A stretch of DNA of 64,000 bases from Ophthalmolycus amberensis (GCA_024529925.1 JAFEUB010001789.1:157001-221000); one strand, 5' to 3'; numbered from the stretch's first letter, positions 24,001 to 31,545 are shown. Numbers and translations are program-made. The notes: generated by a model from the sequence alone, not told the origin.

Positions 24001-25992
24001 CTTCAAGAGTCTGTGCTGTCTTTTCTGGGTTTTATTCTGAACAACTTAAACTCCCGCATTGTCAATATTTCAAAGGATTGCAATGTCAGAAAAGGATTCA
24101 AACTAAAACACTTTGGGATTTGACAATGTTTATTTTGAATTTAACATTTTCCAGCATGAGAACTAGGTTACCTGATGTGATTATTGCAGCAGTCAGGTCC
24201 ACATTTCGAGAAATGATGGGACCTGTTGGGAGTAAAAAGTTAAGGTTAGAATATATAACGTAATACTTGGTCTTGACAGATGCTAAATTGTCAAGACCAA
24301 TGTAGCACTTACTGTGCTGTCTTTTTTGGGTTTTACAAACTTATTCTAAACAGCTTAAACTCCCGCATCATCAATATTTAAAGGGACTGCATCGTCATAA
24401 AAGTATTCAAAGTAAAACACTTTGTGATTTGACAGTTTATTTTGGATTGGACATTTTCCAGCATGATAATCAACTTTTATTTCAGACTCATGAGTCCATA
24501 TAGTGATATGATAATTAGGTTACCTGATGTGATTATTGCAGCAGTCAGGTCCACATCTCGAGAAATGATGGGACCTGTTGGGAGTAAAAAGTTGAGGTCA
24601 GAATATAACGTATTACTTCGTCTTGACAGATGCTACATTGAAGTATAATTTGGCTAAAAGTCTGGACTCATTGTATGAAGTTGGCACCAAACCTAGCAAG
24701 ATTTGCCCAAAATGTTGGTGTGATCATAAGAGTGTCTTACCAGGCAGGACCTCCAGCCATGCCGACTGCATGGCCTGAACTGCCTGTCCTTCGTGGGTGC
24801 TCTCGGCCATGCAGATGTACTCTCCCGCATCCTCCAGACTAATGTTGAACATATGCAAAGTGTTCACCTTGGACGCGTTGCTCTGCAGGGCCTGCGTGGA
24901 GGAGTGATCATTGAAACCTCCTGTATATAATCTAATAATCATCTAATATGATGAGGACTGAATCAAAACATGAAATTGTTTGTTTGTATCTGTCGGCGGA
25001 TCTGTTCTCACCGTCAGAGCCCTGAGGCGAGGCGGTCCTCCCTGGCTGACCTCCGTCTTCAGCCACTGCACCTTGGTGGACGCCGACCGGTGGATTTTAC
25101 ACACCAGCTTTGCCTGACCACCCACCAACCCCGTGGTGTTTTCTGGGTAACCTGGCACGATCAGAGGCCTGGAGACCCGAAGATCTGGATAACAAAAAGG
25201 AGATACATATAGAAAATGAGTCTTAATTTTAGATATTAGGGAGGCATTTCACCTCCACTTGCATTTCAAGCTTGAACCTTTCTTCCTCTGAACAATTTTA
25301 TTTACTCCTAAAATACCAGATTCCAGGTATCATGTTATGGTGAAGTCACAGGATAAAAGAGTCCAGTGTTTTGAACAAACTGCCTCAAACCTCCTTGGTC
25401 TGAACAAGTTCTCGAGTGAACAAGACAAAAACAAATTGTCAAAACACACCCTAGAGGTTTCAGTTTACCTCTGAAAGGTCCGGCAACAGAAGTACACCAT
25501 GTACCTTAACAGCCGCTGTCATTTAATGCTACCAGGAACCGGTGATAGAGTGCCCTGATAACCCAGCTACCATCGTGTAACCATCAGCCACAGTGCCCTC
25601 CATTCACCGGGTCACTCGCCCATTGGTGTGCTCGCCCACTCACTTGTTGGAGCATATGTGCGCCCTGGCTGGGGACCTCGCTCGCTGCTCAGTCACTCAG
25701 AACGAGCAATTTTCCAGAACAATTTTCTGTCTGATTGCTTCCTGCGAGCGCTTAGTGAAAAGGCAATCTGTTCCCTTGTCGGAGTGAAGTGCTTTCAGGA
25801 GCACACACACACACACGGCTACAACCTTTGTGAGTGGGAAATCAGACACGCTGATTGGTCAAAGCAGCCATAAGGAAAACAAATTAAAAGAACCGTGCTG
25901 ATGGATAGTTTTAATGTGAACACATTACACACACACTAACTGGGTCACAATATTAAGAATAAGAGATCCCAACAAGCATCTTTATCTCATGG

Positions 25993-26029
<37 letters not shown>

Positions 26030-28435
26030 ACAGCCGTGCTAATGAACTTGCAGAGAAGGGGACGGTGCCCTGGAGTTGAACTCGCAGCAGAGTGTGAATT
26101 GTCACCCAGAGGCGAGGGGGCAAACACAACACAACACAACAGAAACAAACCGCTCGGCCGGTGCGAGCAAGCTATCAGCCAGCCGGCCGGTCGGCTGGGC
26201 CGGCGGCGCAGAGCTCTCTGTGGAAACCAGTTGGGACAATGAGGAGTCTCATGCCCTGACCCGGGAACAGAGCAGCAGAGCTACGGGTCCGTTTTACCTC
26301 TGCAAAGCTACAGAACACCTCAAACCCCTTTCGTTTTGTTCTAGAGGAGAAATGCTGAAGTTTGATCCAATCAGCGTTAATTCTAAGGACTTAACTCTTT
26401 ATTTTAATGTCACTAAATACTATCTATAGGAAGTGACTATGCAGCACTTTTAAAAGTGTTTATTGATGTATATATAAACAGATATTGCATGGTTGACAAT
26501 ATCATATAACACAGTTGCTATAATACCAATCGATCTACTTATACTCATAAATATGATCTTCCTGGGAACAGTTCTTCTCCACTCTCCGAACAATTCTCCA
26601 TCTGCTGTCGGAGGCCAACAGATGCGACGGACAGCTCCTGAAGAATTCTAGTAAGTGGACCTTGAGTCCCACTATTGTTTCTGAGGTCATAAATGAACCT
26701 GCGACTTCAACATCTCAGATTTGTATGAAAAGCTAATGAAAGCATCTGCTCTTTTGCGTCATCGTACAGCATTAGATATGATTACATACTTCGCAAACAA
26801 TCGTTCATTACCTGTTTATAAAGTTACAATAAACACTTCCGCAGGCAGCTCTGGCCTGTTCAGCAGATGCCCTCCTAAAACAAATTAATGCCAACCAACT
26901 TATGCAGAGAACAAAGCAAAAGAGGACGTTCTTTGGGACACTCTGTTCTCCTTAATGTTGTGTAGTTAAACAATTACAATATGCTACACATCCATTTGAG
27001 GAAAAGCTTTTTTTCTATCTCTTAAAAAACAGGATTAAACCATGCAAGGATTGTATATTTCCATGTTTTTATGTTGGCGTTGATGTTTGAATAAGGAGCA
27101 GCCAAAATCTATTTAAGCTTGCCAGATATGTACAGACAAAGGCTATACTCAGACTTTTCTATAATCTGTAATGATGTGGCAGAAAACACGACTGAAAATA
27201 AGTTTTTTGGGGGCAGGGGGGGGGGGGCATTGGACAAGTCAGATCCCTGCATTTAGCAGCGTGTGGTCAGTAACATTAGATGTGTAATTATATTTAGCAA
27301 CATGACAGAAAACGCCCGGTGGCTTGTTTCTGTGCAGACAATTAGGAAGCAGTCTTCCACTTTGATTTGAGTCTCTTCTAAAATCACAGAAACTCCAAAA
27401 GGACCAAGATAAAAGTTGCAACCCTGCCTTCAAAGCTGCAACCTGCATGTTTTACGACCTGAAGATCTCTGTATGATCCTGGTTCAACTCTGAACTCATC
27501 CTTCTTAAATAAACCACAGAGTTTTTTCTTTTGCATGTTGTCCTCTGAGCCAGCAAGCCTCGGCTGGCCTCGCCGGGGCTCAGAAGTACAAAGATGCAGA
27601 GGAGACAGCTTCTGTGCTCGATGCCTCCGGGGCAACGACCCACTTTGTCTTTCATCAATCTACACACAAAAATGTCCCCTAGTCCTTTAATTTAACTTAA
27701 CATCATCTACTTCACGGCAAAGGAGAAGCAACTGATTCGACTGATTGTATTGGTACTGATTGCACCTTAACCCAGTGGAAACAATCTGACAATTGCTGAC
27801 ATTTTGCATCGGCTTCTGTTTGTAAAGCATCAACGAACCCCCCCCCCCGAATCCTCTGTAGCTGGCACACAGCCAGGCAGATTTACACTTCCGAGCCCCA
27901 GGACCTCGGACGGATCAGGTAGCTCAGTTTACGGCAGCAAAAACACTGAGAGCTCCCCCCCCCCCCCACCCCTCCCCACCTTTCTCCTTCCAAGACTGGA
28001 CTGCAGCCTCTCTGTCATTTTTCCTGCCACCTTGACTTCCTCTGTGGTCATGGCTGCGAATAAACTGACACTTCCTGAGAAAGGAAAGTCGGCTGATCGA
28101 AAACCATCGCAGGTATGTTGAGGCATTTTTTTCTGCCCAGTAAATTGCGAATAAAGACGTAATACAATCAGACCTTTCAGTCACACACTTATCTTACTTT
28201 TATGCAACACAAAGCCCCAAAAGTGAGGAAAGAAACCATCTGTGAAGCCTCTTAAAATGATGTGGTTTCAGATTTGACAACATTTGATAGTTTCAGGCAT
28301 CATCACCTGCAGGGAAATAAAAGCAGTTCAGGCCTTACCTTTAGTCCTTCCTTCGTTGATGGCCCTGGCTGAGACTCTGTCCATCAAGCAGAGCAGGAGA
28401 ACGCAGAACGTGCAGATATTCTCCATCTTCTTCAT
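14862..28435 (-). CDS. fgfr4: fgfr4, fibroblast growth factor receptor 4 (whole coding span, 21 coding exons)
   Basis: Receptor tyrosine kinase of the plasma membrane that binds FGFs with heparan sulfate (or Klotho-type co-receptors) and signals through FRS2, RAS-MAPK and PLC-gamma (family knowledge). The joined exons give 960 residues: signal peptide 1-23, extra Ig D0 33-140, duplicated linkers 141-174, Ig D1 175-264, acid box about 271-275, Ig D2 about 296-391, Ig D3 about 392-501, membrane helix about 519-539, kinase about 616-895, tail to 960. Visible kinase residues are GEGCFG 623-628, Lys652, HRDLAARN with Asp761, DFG 779-781, and activation-loop Tyr791/Tyr792. FGFR4 is chosen over FGFR1-3 because of LARGVH after DFG and LDKVLL near the kinase end. 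All splice sites are GT-AG and phases agree. The gene is about 160 residues longer than the human protein. An untranslated first exon probably lies upstream of 28444. Confidence 0.96.
15039..16162 (-). other. fgfr4 introns on either side of coding exon 20
   Basis: Introns of 478 and 540 bp around the exon at 15517-15622. They hold a G run at about 15472-15484 and a TA repeat at about 16076-16096. I see no further exon. Confidence 0.85.
15517..15622 (-). CDS. fgfr4: fgfr4 coding exon 20: end of kinase domain
   Basis: 106 bp, the canonical FGFR length, residues 867-902. It reads [20 protein letters not shown] and [15 protein letters not shown]. The LDKVLL segment matches human FGFR4 better than FGFR1-3. 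The acceptor is CTCTGTAG and the donor GAG|GTGGGT. Confidence 0.97.
16163..16300 (-). CDS. fgfr4: fgfr4 coding exon 19: kinase C-lobe
   Basis: 138 bp, residues 821-866 plus two bases. It reads [20 protein letters not shown], then [20 protein letters not shown] and NCTHEL. The acceptor is CTGCTCAG and the donor CT|GTAAGC. Confidence 0.97.
16585..16655 (-). CDS. fgfr4: fgfr4 coding exon 18: kinase P+1 loop
   Basis: 71 bp, residues 798-820 plus two bases, with the standard FGFR length. It reads [20 protein letters not shown] and then QSDV. The acceptor is GCTCTGCAG and the donor GACGT|GTAAGT. Confidence 0.96.
16656..17192 (-). other. fgfr4 intron between coding exons 17 and 18
   Basis: A 537-bp intron, T/C-rich near 16735-16800. 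I see no exon, repeat family or RNA gene in it. Confidence 0.85.
17193..17315 (-). CDS. fgfr4: fgfr4 coding exon 17: catalytic and activation loops
   Basis: 123 bp, phase 0-0, residues 757-797. It contains [10 protein letters not shown] (catalytic Asp761), [16 protein letters not shown] (DFG and the two activation-loop tyrosines) and KKTTN. Gly after LAR, rather than Asp, is diagnostic for FGFR4. The acceptor is TCTCCGCAG and the donor AAC|GTGAGC. Confidence 0.98.
17316..19092 (-). other. fgfr4 intron between coding exons 16 and 17
   Basis: A 1777-bp intron, the longest inside the kinase part. It contains a short GAAA repeat at about 18236-18252 and AT-rich DNA at 18760-19000. Open frames across 18018-18428 are low-complexity and match no FGFR sequence. 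Confidence 0.85.
19093..19283 (-). CDS. fgfr4: fgfr4 coding exon 16: kinase hinge and insert
   Basis: 191 bp, residues 693-756. The hinge reads [15 protein letters not shown], followed by RARRPPG, the kinase insert and [17 protein letters not shown]. The hinge residue Tyr701 stands where human FGFR4 has its distinctive Cys552 and FGFR1-3 have Tyr. The acceptor is CCCCCCTCAG and the donor AGG|GTACGC. Confidence 0.97.
19460..19570 (-). CDS. fgfr4: fgfr4 coding exon 15: kinase alpha-C helix
   Basis: 111 bp, residues 656-692. The motifs are [15 protein letters not shown], with the alpha-C glutamate that pairs with the catalytic lysine, and [15 protein letters not shown]. The acceptor is CCCTAAAG and the donor G|GTGAGT. 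Confidence 0.97.
19660..19781 (-). CDS. fgfr4: fgfr4 coding exon 14: kinase N-lobe, P-loop and catalytic lysine
   Basis: 122 bp, residues 615-655. It carries the glycine loop [14 protein letters not shown] and the ATP-binding lysine in VAVKMLK (Lys652). The acceptor is CTCTCTAG and the donor G|GTAGGA. Confidence 0.97.
19782..20087 (-). other. fgfr4 intron between coding exons 13 and 14
   Basis: A 306-bp intron with nothing recognisable besides its splice sites. Confidence 0.85.
20088..20233 (-). CDS. fgfr4: fgfr4 coding exon 13: juxtamembrane region
   Basis: 146 bp, residues 567-614 plus two bases. It begins [20 protein letters not shown] and ends [12 protein letters not shown], the usual lead-in to an FGFR kinase. 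This region contacts FRS2 in FGFRs (family knowledge). The acceptor is TCCTTCAG and the donor AA|GTAAGT. Confidence 0.96.
20426..20619 (-). CDS. fgfr4: fgfr4 coding exon 12: transmembrane segment and juxtamembrane start
   Basis: 194 bp, residues 502-566. An acidic stalk (EEEAADAIE) leads to KYTDIII and a hydrophobic helix at about 519-539 that ends at CRMQ. The juxtamembrane part [13 protein letters not shown] corresponds to human VQKLSRFPLARQ. The acceptor is TTCCTATAG and the donor CAG|GTACAG. Confidence 0.97.
20849..20987 (-). CDS. fgfr4: fgfr4 coding exon 11: Ig D3, second half (IIIc type)
   Basis: 139 bp, residues 456-501. It contains [20 protein letters not shown], then CLAGNSIG and QSAWLSVL, like human FGFR4. 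In FGFR1-3 this position is chosen from mutually exclusive IIIb and IIIc exons; FGFR4 has only this type. N-M-S at the start is a potential glycosylation site. The acceptor is GTTGTGCAG and the donor G|GTAAAG. Confidence 0.97.
21250..21440 (-). CDS. fgfr4: fgfr4 coding exon 10: Ig D3, first half (IIIa)
   Basis: 191 bp, the canonical FGFR IIIa length, residues 392-455. It starts [18 protein letters not shown] and contains [19 protein letters not shown] and GTPYVRVLK, all FGFR hallmarks. It joins the IIIc exon in phase 0. The acceptor is CCAACACAG and the donor AAG|GTTAGT. Confidence 0.97.
21441..22316 (-). other. fgfr4 intron between Ig D2 and D3
   Basis: An 876-bp intron. A chance minus-strand open frame (21864-22268) lies here but shows no Ig, cysteine or splice-consistent features. 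No alternative D3 exon is visible. Confidence 0.8.
22317..22440 (-). CDS. fgfr4: fgfr4 coding exon 9: Ig D2, second half
   Basis: 124 bp, the same length as in other vertebrate FGFR genes, residues 351-391. It contains [20 protein letters not shown], then [10 protein letters not shown] and SYVLDVL at the D2-D3 linker. N-Y-T is a potential glycosylation site. The acceptor is TTTGGCTAG and the donor G|GTAAGA. Confidence 0.97.
22601..22767 (-). CDS. fgfr4: fgfr4 coding exon 8: Ig D2, first half
   Basis: 167 bp, residues 295-350. It opens [20 protein letters not shown], almost as in human FGFR4, and includes the basic heparin-binding lysines, the first D2 Cys (KFRCPA), IRWLKNG and HRIGGIK. It enters in phase 1 and leaves in phase 0. 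The acceptor is GTCCATACAG and the donor AAG|GTGAGG. Confidence 0.97.
22874..22963 (-). CDS. fgfr4: fgfr4 coding exon 7: acid box linker
   Basis: 90 bp, phase 1-1, residues 265-294. The acidic run SGDDDED is followed by more acidic residues and ends QVYFSRG. The acid box between D1 and D2 competes with heparan sulfate for the D2 basic surface (family knowledge). The acceptor is TTTGTTTCCAG and the donor G|GTACGT. Confidence 0.95.
23188..23457 (-). CDS. fgfr4: fgfr4 coding exon 6: Ig domain D1
   Basis: 270 bp, phase 1-1, residues 175-264. Landmarks are [11 protein letters not shown] (Cys200), [18 protein letters not shown] and NFTITVA. It matches FGFR4 D1, where human has LEPG and HWYKEG. D1 in FGFRs is autoinhibitory. 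The acceptor is TTTCAACAG and the donor G|GTAAGG. N-F-T near the end is a potential glycosylation site. Confidence 0.95.
23458..24171 (-). other. fgfr4 intron upstream of D1 with C20 and polypurine tract
   Basis: A 714-bp intron. It holds a run of about 20 C at 23786-23805, followed on the plus strand by a GAAGAA-rich purine tract to about 23850, and the left part of the tandem duplication from 24008. Confidence 0.85.
24172..24222 (-). CDS. fgfr4: fgfr4 coding exon 5: 17-residue linker, copy B
   Basis: 51 bp, phase 1-1, residues 158-174, differing from copy A by a single base that changes Asp to Asn (SRN instead of SRD). Splice sites are identical to copy A (CCCAACAG acceptor, CAG|GTAACC donor). 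It joins in frame to D1 (next codon Asp, then VIDD). Because the two copies are so alike, transcript data are needed to show whether one or both are used. Confidence 0.78.
24223..24523 (-). other. fgfr4 intron between the two linker exons
   Basis: A 301-bp intron spanning the junction of the tandem duplication. It contains an inverted repeat with 12-base arms at 24267-24278 and 24289-24300. Confidence 0.85.
24524..24574 (-). CDS. fgfr4: fgfr4 coding exon 4: 17-residue linker, copy A
   Basis: 51 bp with phase 1 on both sides, residues 141-157, sequence [17 protein letters not shown]. The acceptor is CTCCCAACAG and the donor CAG|GTAACC. It lies between D0 and D1 and preserves the frame whether included or skipped. 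It is near-identical to the next exon as part of a tandem duplication. Its function is unknown; it reads as a spacer rich in Thr, Ile and Ala. Confidence 0.78.
24741..24891 (-). CDS. fgfr4: fgfr4 coding exon 3: second half of extra Ig domain D0
   Basis: 151 bp, residues 91-140. It contains LEDAGEYIC (Cys117 pairs with Cys61) and QSAWLEVLP, matching the MEDAGEYTC and QSAWLSVL of the second D3 exon. N95-A-S and N106-I-S are potential glycosylation sites. The acceptor used is CACGCAG|GCC. A second in-frame AG 9 bases further in (CTGCAG|AGC) would drop three residues. The donor is G|GTAAGA. Confidence 0.88.
25012..25184 (-). CDS. fgfr4: fgfr4 coding exon 2: first half of extra Ig domain D0
   Basis: 173 bp, residues 33-90. 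It contains [13 protein letters not shown], then Cys61-Lys and QWLK (Trp73), the B- and C-strand signature of an Ig domain. It aligns with the first D3 exon at R-P, G-x-P-x-N-x-T, V-G, C-K and Q-W-L-K. Like that exon it enters in phase 1 and ends in phase 0. N48-T-T is a potential glycosylation site. The acceptor is TTATCCAG and the donor ACG|GTGAGA. Mammalian FGFRs have no domain at this place. Confidence 0.9.
25185..28338 (-). other. fgfr4 intron between signal peptide exon and D0
   Basis: A 3154-bp intron. Contents: a CA array at 25997-26028, a CpG-dense patch at 26150-26220, AT-rich DNA at 26440-27180, and C runs near 27840 and 27955. No exon with acceptable splice sites and FGFR similarity was seen. 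Confidence 0.8.
25997..26028. repeat. CA microsatellite in fgfr4 intron
   Basis: About 32 bases of CA in the intron after the signal peptide exon. Confidence 0.95.
28339..28435 (-). CDS. fgfr4: fgfr4 coding exon 1: start codon and signal peptide
   Basis: 97 bp, residues 1-32. The start [10 protein letters not shown] is followed by a hydrophobic run (CVLLLCLM) and a likely cleavage site after RVSA. The ATG has A at -3. A splice acceptor (TTTTTAACCAG) ends nine bases before the ATG, so this is probably genomic exon 2 spanning 28339-28444, with the 5' UTR continued on an upstream exon, as is usual for FGFR genes. The donor is G|GTAAGG, leaving phase 1. An internal Met at residue 4 is an alternative start. 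Confidence 0.9.
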
Positions 28436-28444
28436 GCTTGTATT

Positions 28445-29989
28445 CTGGTTAAAAAGGCTGAAATATACGCCGGAAGCCTGGAGTTGGCCTCACACTCCGG
28501 TCCCTGGCATTGGAAACTTCAGAAACCCACAAAGCCTCTTAATCCGGATCCTGCAGATGCAAACAATGGGAGACGGTTATCAGCTGATCAGAGATCTGTC
28601 TGGAGAGCAGCTAAAGACACAAACTTCTCTGTTCCGTTTTAGACCAGGTGGAAAAAAACAAAACACAAACAATTGTTCAGGACAAATAGTAAAAGACGCT
28701 GTTTTGACTGTGAGCAGCTGTATTCTTAACCAGACGTCCTGCTAACTGTCCCGCTCGTCGGCCTTACATTGTCCAGGCTCTTCTGCGTCATGAATAAGGA
28801 GCAGGGCTGTTACCGCCTGTTGTTTGTCAATGGATGGCCCGGCTCAGTCTGCCCCGGGATAATGGGCCCTTACTGGGAAAACACTTGAAACTTGCCAGGA
28901 AGCTACAGAATCTGAAGGAGCAGCAGAGAGACTCGACTGGCAGCTGGCATGAAACTTCAGGTGGAAACAGGTGACTGCTCACTGGAGCGTCAATCTGACT
29001 GCAGAGGGCTCATGTGATACCTCAAATTTGAGCATTTTCCATCACAAAATAACTCATAATTTCACTTCCTGGCGATGATATTCTCATTTAATCGAGTAAA
29101 CGTTTGGTCCAAACTTTGTCAGAGAACAGGAGAATAAATCAAAGTGTGCAAAAGCCCAAAGTTTTAATTATTATCACACATTAGATAGAGAAGCAACAAC
29201 ATACTCACAATTATGGAGTTGCCACTAAGTTCAGGATGAATATATATTTGGCATTCTTGTCTGGAAATGACTTAATTTATTTCTCAAAATACTTAAACCT
29301 GTTTTACAACAATGTGCTTAACTGCTGAATGCATCAATGCTATTCAAATATTTAAGCCCTCTAATAGAACTAGGAGCAAAGTTAATAAGAAAACTTCCAC
29401 AAATGTGCATATCTGTATAAATTATAGTACAACAAATACCTCAATTCCATGAGAAAATACAATTATTAACACTTAACTAATATTCATAAAAACCTTTAAA
29501 AAAACAACTAATTTAAGTACAACGATGTCACCATGAACTCATTCTGCAGACAAACTATAAACACTCACAGCCTACAACAAGAACACGAAAGGAATAATGC
29601 AGTGATTTCTTCTGCTGCGAGTCGGACCAACTGCACACAGGCGCCAGACCCTGGTGTGTGCGCCCCATGCACGCAGGCCGCGCCCACACACACCACACAC
29701 ACACACACACACACCGTGTAAAGAACCAGCCTGCTGAATGAAACGTATTCTTTCTCAATTAAGTACTGGAAAAAAAGCTTTTTTCTCCTGCTGCTGCTAA
29801 TTCCGCTGGCACGCTGCCTCGCCGCTGCAGCCAAAACACTTCTACTGCATTCTACTGTTTCTGAGGTTGTAAGTAATTGCTTATGATGCTTTTAGTCGTG
29901 ATTTAATCAACACACTGCTGCTGAAATGAATGAAACAACACATCTCCAGCTGTCTCGGTCTGTATTCACCCACCTTTCCTCCCGGTCTG
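28445..29989. other. DNA between fgfr4 signal peptide exon and candidate promoter
   Basis: Probably the first intron if the promoter is near 30 kb. AT-rich at 29020-29520, with a CA array at about 29686-29715. No coding signal. Confidence 0.5.
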
Positions 29990-30600
29990 TCGGCGCAGGG
30001 ATGACTGGCACCAGGGGGGGAAATCACTCCTTGTCCCGTTCGATACGAGTGAATATTGAAATCCTCATTTGGAGCTCCGTTTTCGCCACTGTACCTTCCC
30101 CAAAAGCAGTTCGTGGGCGGCTCTTGTGTATCCAGCTAAAAACAAAGTCAATCTTATAAATCCATTACAAACAGCCCCTTGGAACATGAACGACAGCTGC
30201 CGGGCTCTGCTGGTGACCGGTGGAAGGAGCTGTGATCCCCCTGGGCAAAGTCCACTGCAGCCGGCCGCTCACAAGGCTAAATCCATGGAGAGAAAGAAAA
30301 CCAAACACGGAGCCAGAAAGTGGATTTTGCGCGTGTAATAAAACTGTCCCTTCTCGCTTAGAAAATATTGAAAAAGATCCAAAGTGGCGAGACTAAGAGA
30401 TTAATAGAGGTTGATAAAACGTGCCCCGTAGTTTAGAGTCCTCTCTCTGATAAACTGTAGTCTTGGATAACTCTTTACGTGCGTCTTTACGCAGCGCTTC
30501 TGCGAGCTCTCCTCTCCTGTGTGTGAGTGTATCCCGATCAGATCTGAGCTCTGCCGCTCAAATGTGTAGCTCAGCCTCCTCAGTTCGTTTTCCTTCTACC

Positions 30601-30638
<38 letters not shown>

Positions 30639-30690
30639 CGTCCTCCACACACCAGCACTCACTCCGCTGCTCTCCGGACGGCAGTCACAA
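29990..30690 (-). promoter_or_regulatory. candidate fgfr4 promoter and untranslated first exon region
   Basis: CpG dinucleotides are visibly denser here (for example GCGCGTG, CAGCCGGCCGCT, GTGCGTCTTTACGCAGCG, CTCCGGACGG) than in surrounding DNA. It lies 1.5-2.3 kb upstream of the signal peptide exon, whose acceptor implies an upstream untranslated exon. A GA repeat sits at about 30604-30634. The exact start site and first donor cannot be fixed by eye. Confidence 0.35.
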
Positions 30691-31384
30691 CAACAATGGT
30701 CTGTGAGCGGCCAGGGGAGTAGGAGAAAGGGAGGGTGCGCTTCTGTTACCCCCACACTAAAAGCCCCCATCCCTCCAGAGAGCTGGCAAATAAAACCCAA
30801 GACCCTCATCTGCCCCCCCCCCTCTCCACGGTGCACAGCTCAGAATCAGAAGTTTTAATATTTTGTGAGCAAACTGCAGTTTTAATGCCGTCTCCTACAG
30901 TGACCGAGTGCGTGCCAAATTAACCACATCAATCACTTCTCATAATTTATTGCGGGCTAATTGTCCTTTATGCAAACAGAGCATTAAGACCTCACATTCA
31001 GTTGCTTTAGTGAGTTTTTAATAGCATCAGTGAAAGAAGAGGATGTGTAATCCCATTAAAGCTGCAGTCCAGCTCTGTTTTCATCAGCTTTATGTTAAAG
31101 TAAGACCTGCGTGTTAATGTTGCAAGGCTGTTTTTTTTTTATTCAATTCAATATGACAGAAACGTGAAAAGTACGGTAAATGAGATCTGCATGCAGGGCA
31201 AATAAAAAGAACACCTGATAATGACAATAAAGTGATAAAGATGTGAACATAAGATCACATACCTTCACTGACTCATTAACTTCTCATTTTCTTCCTTAGT
31301 CTGCTGGTATTCCATCAAAAACAAACGTTGAAAACAATAGATAGTTATATTAAACATGTCTTTTTTAAAGCATTTTAAAAAGTA

Positions 31385-31545
31385 TTTGTATTGTATTGTT
31401 TTATATTCTATATTAATGTTCTTGACTTTTGCAGTACTTTTTTATTTCCTCTTGTAAAATGTAATATATTGATTGTATGCACCAAACACCAAGGCAAATT
31501 CCTTGTAAGTTTACTTGGCAATAAACCTGATTCTGATTCAATCCA
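31385..31545 (+). mobile_element. LINE 3' tail (teleost non-LTR retrotransposon remnant)
   Basis: The segment runs through GCACCAAACACCAAGGCAAA, TTCCTTGTAAGT, CTTGGCAATAAACC and ends in TGATTCTGATTC. This is the characteristic end of an abundant fish LINE, with the short tandem tail expected at its 3' terminus. Only the tail is present. Assignment to a named family is from memory and not certain. Confidence 0.6.

Larger units (their letters stand above)
24008..24640. repeat. tandem duplication carrying the fgfr4 linker exon
   Basis: Two direct copies, about 24008-24300 and about 24311-24640. Both share the run from CTGTGCTGTCTTTT through AAACTCCCGCAT, the TTTTCCAGCATGA stretch, the 51-bp exon, and the following AGTAAAAAGTTRAGGT and CTTGACAGATGCTA. 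The second copy on the plus strand has about 50 extra bases before its exon. Intron parts differ by many substitutions, the exon by one. Confidence 0.85.

Noticed and set aside
28284..28745. 153-codon plus-strand open frame over the fgfr4 start exon
   Set aside because: Shadow of the antisense signal peptide exon; no independent support.
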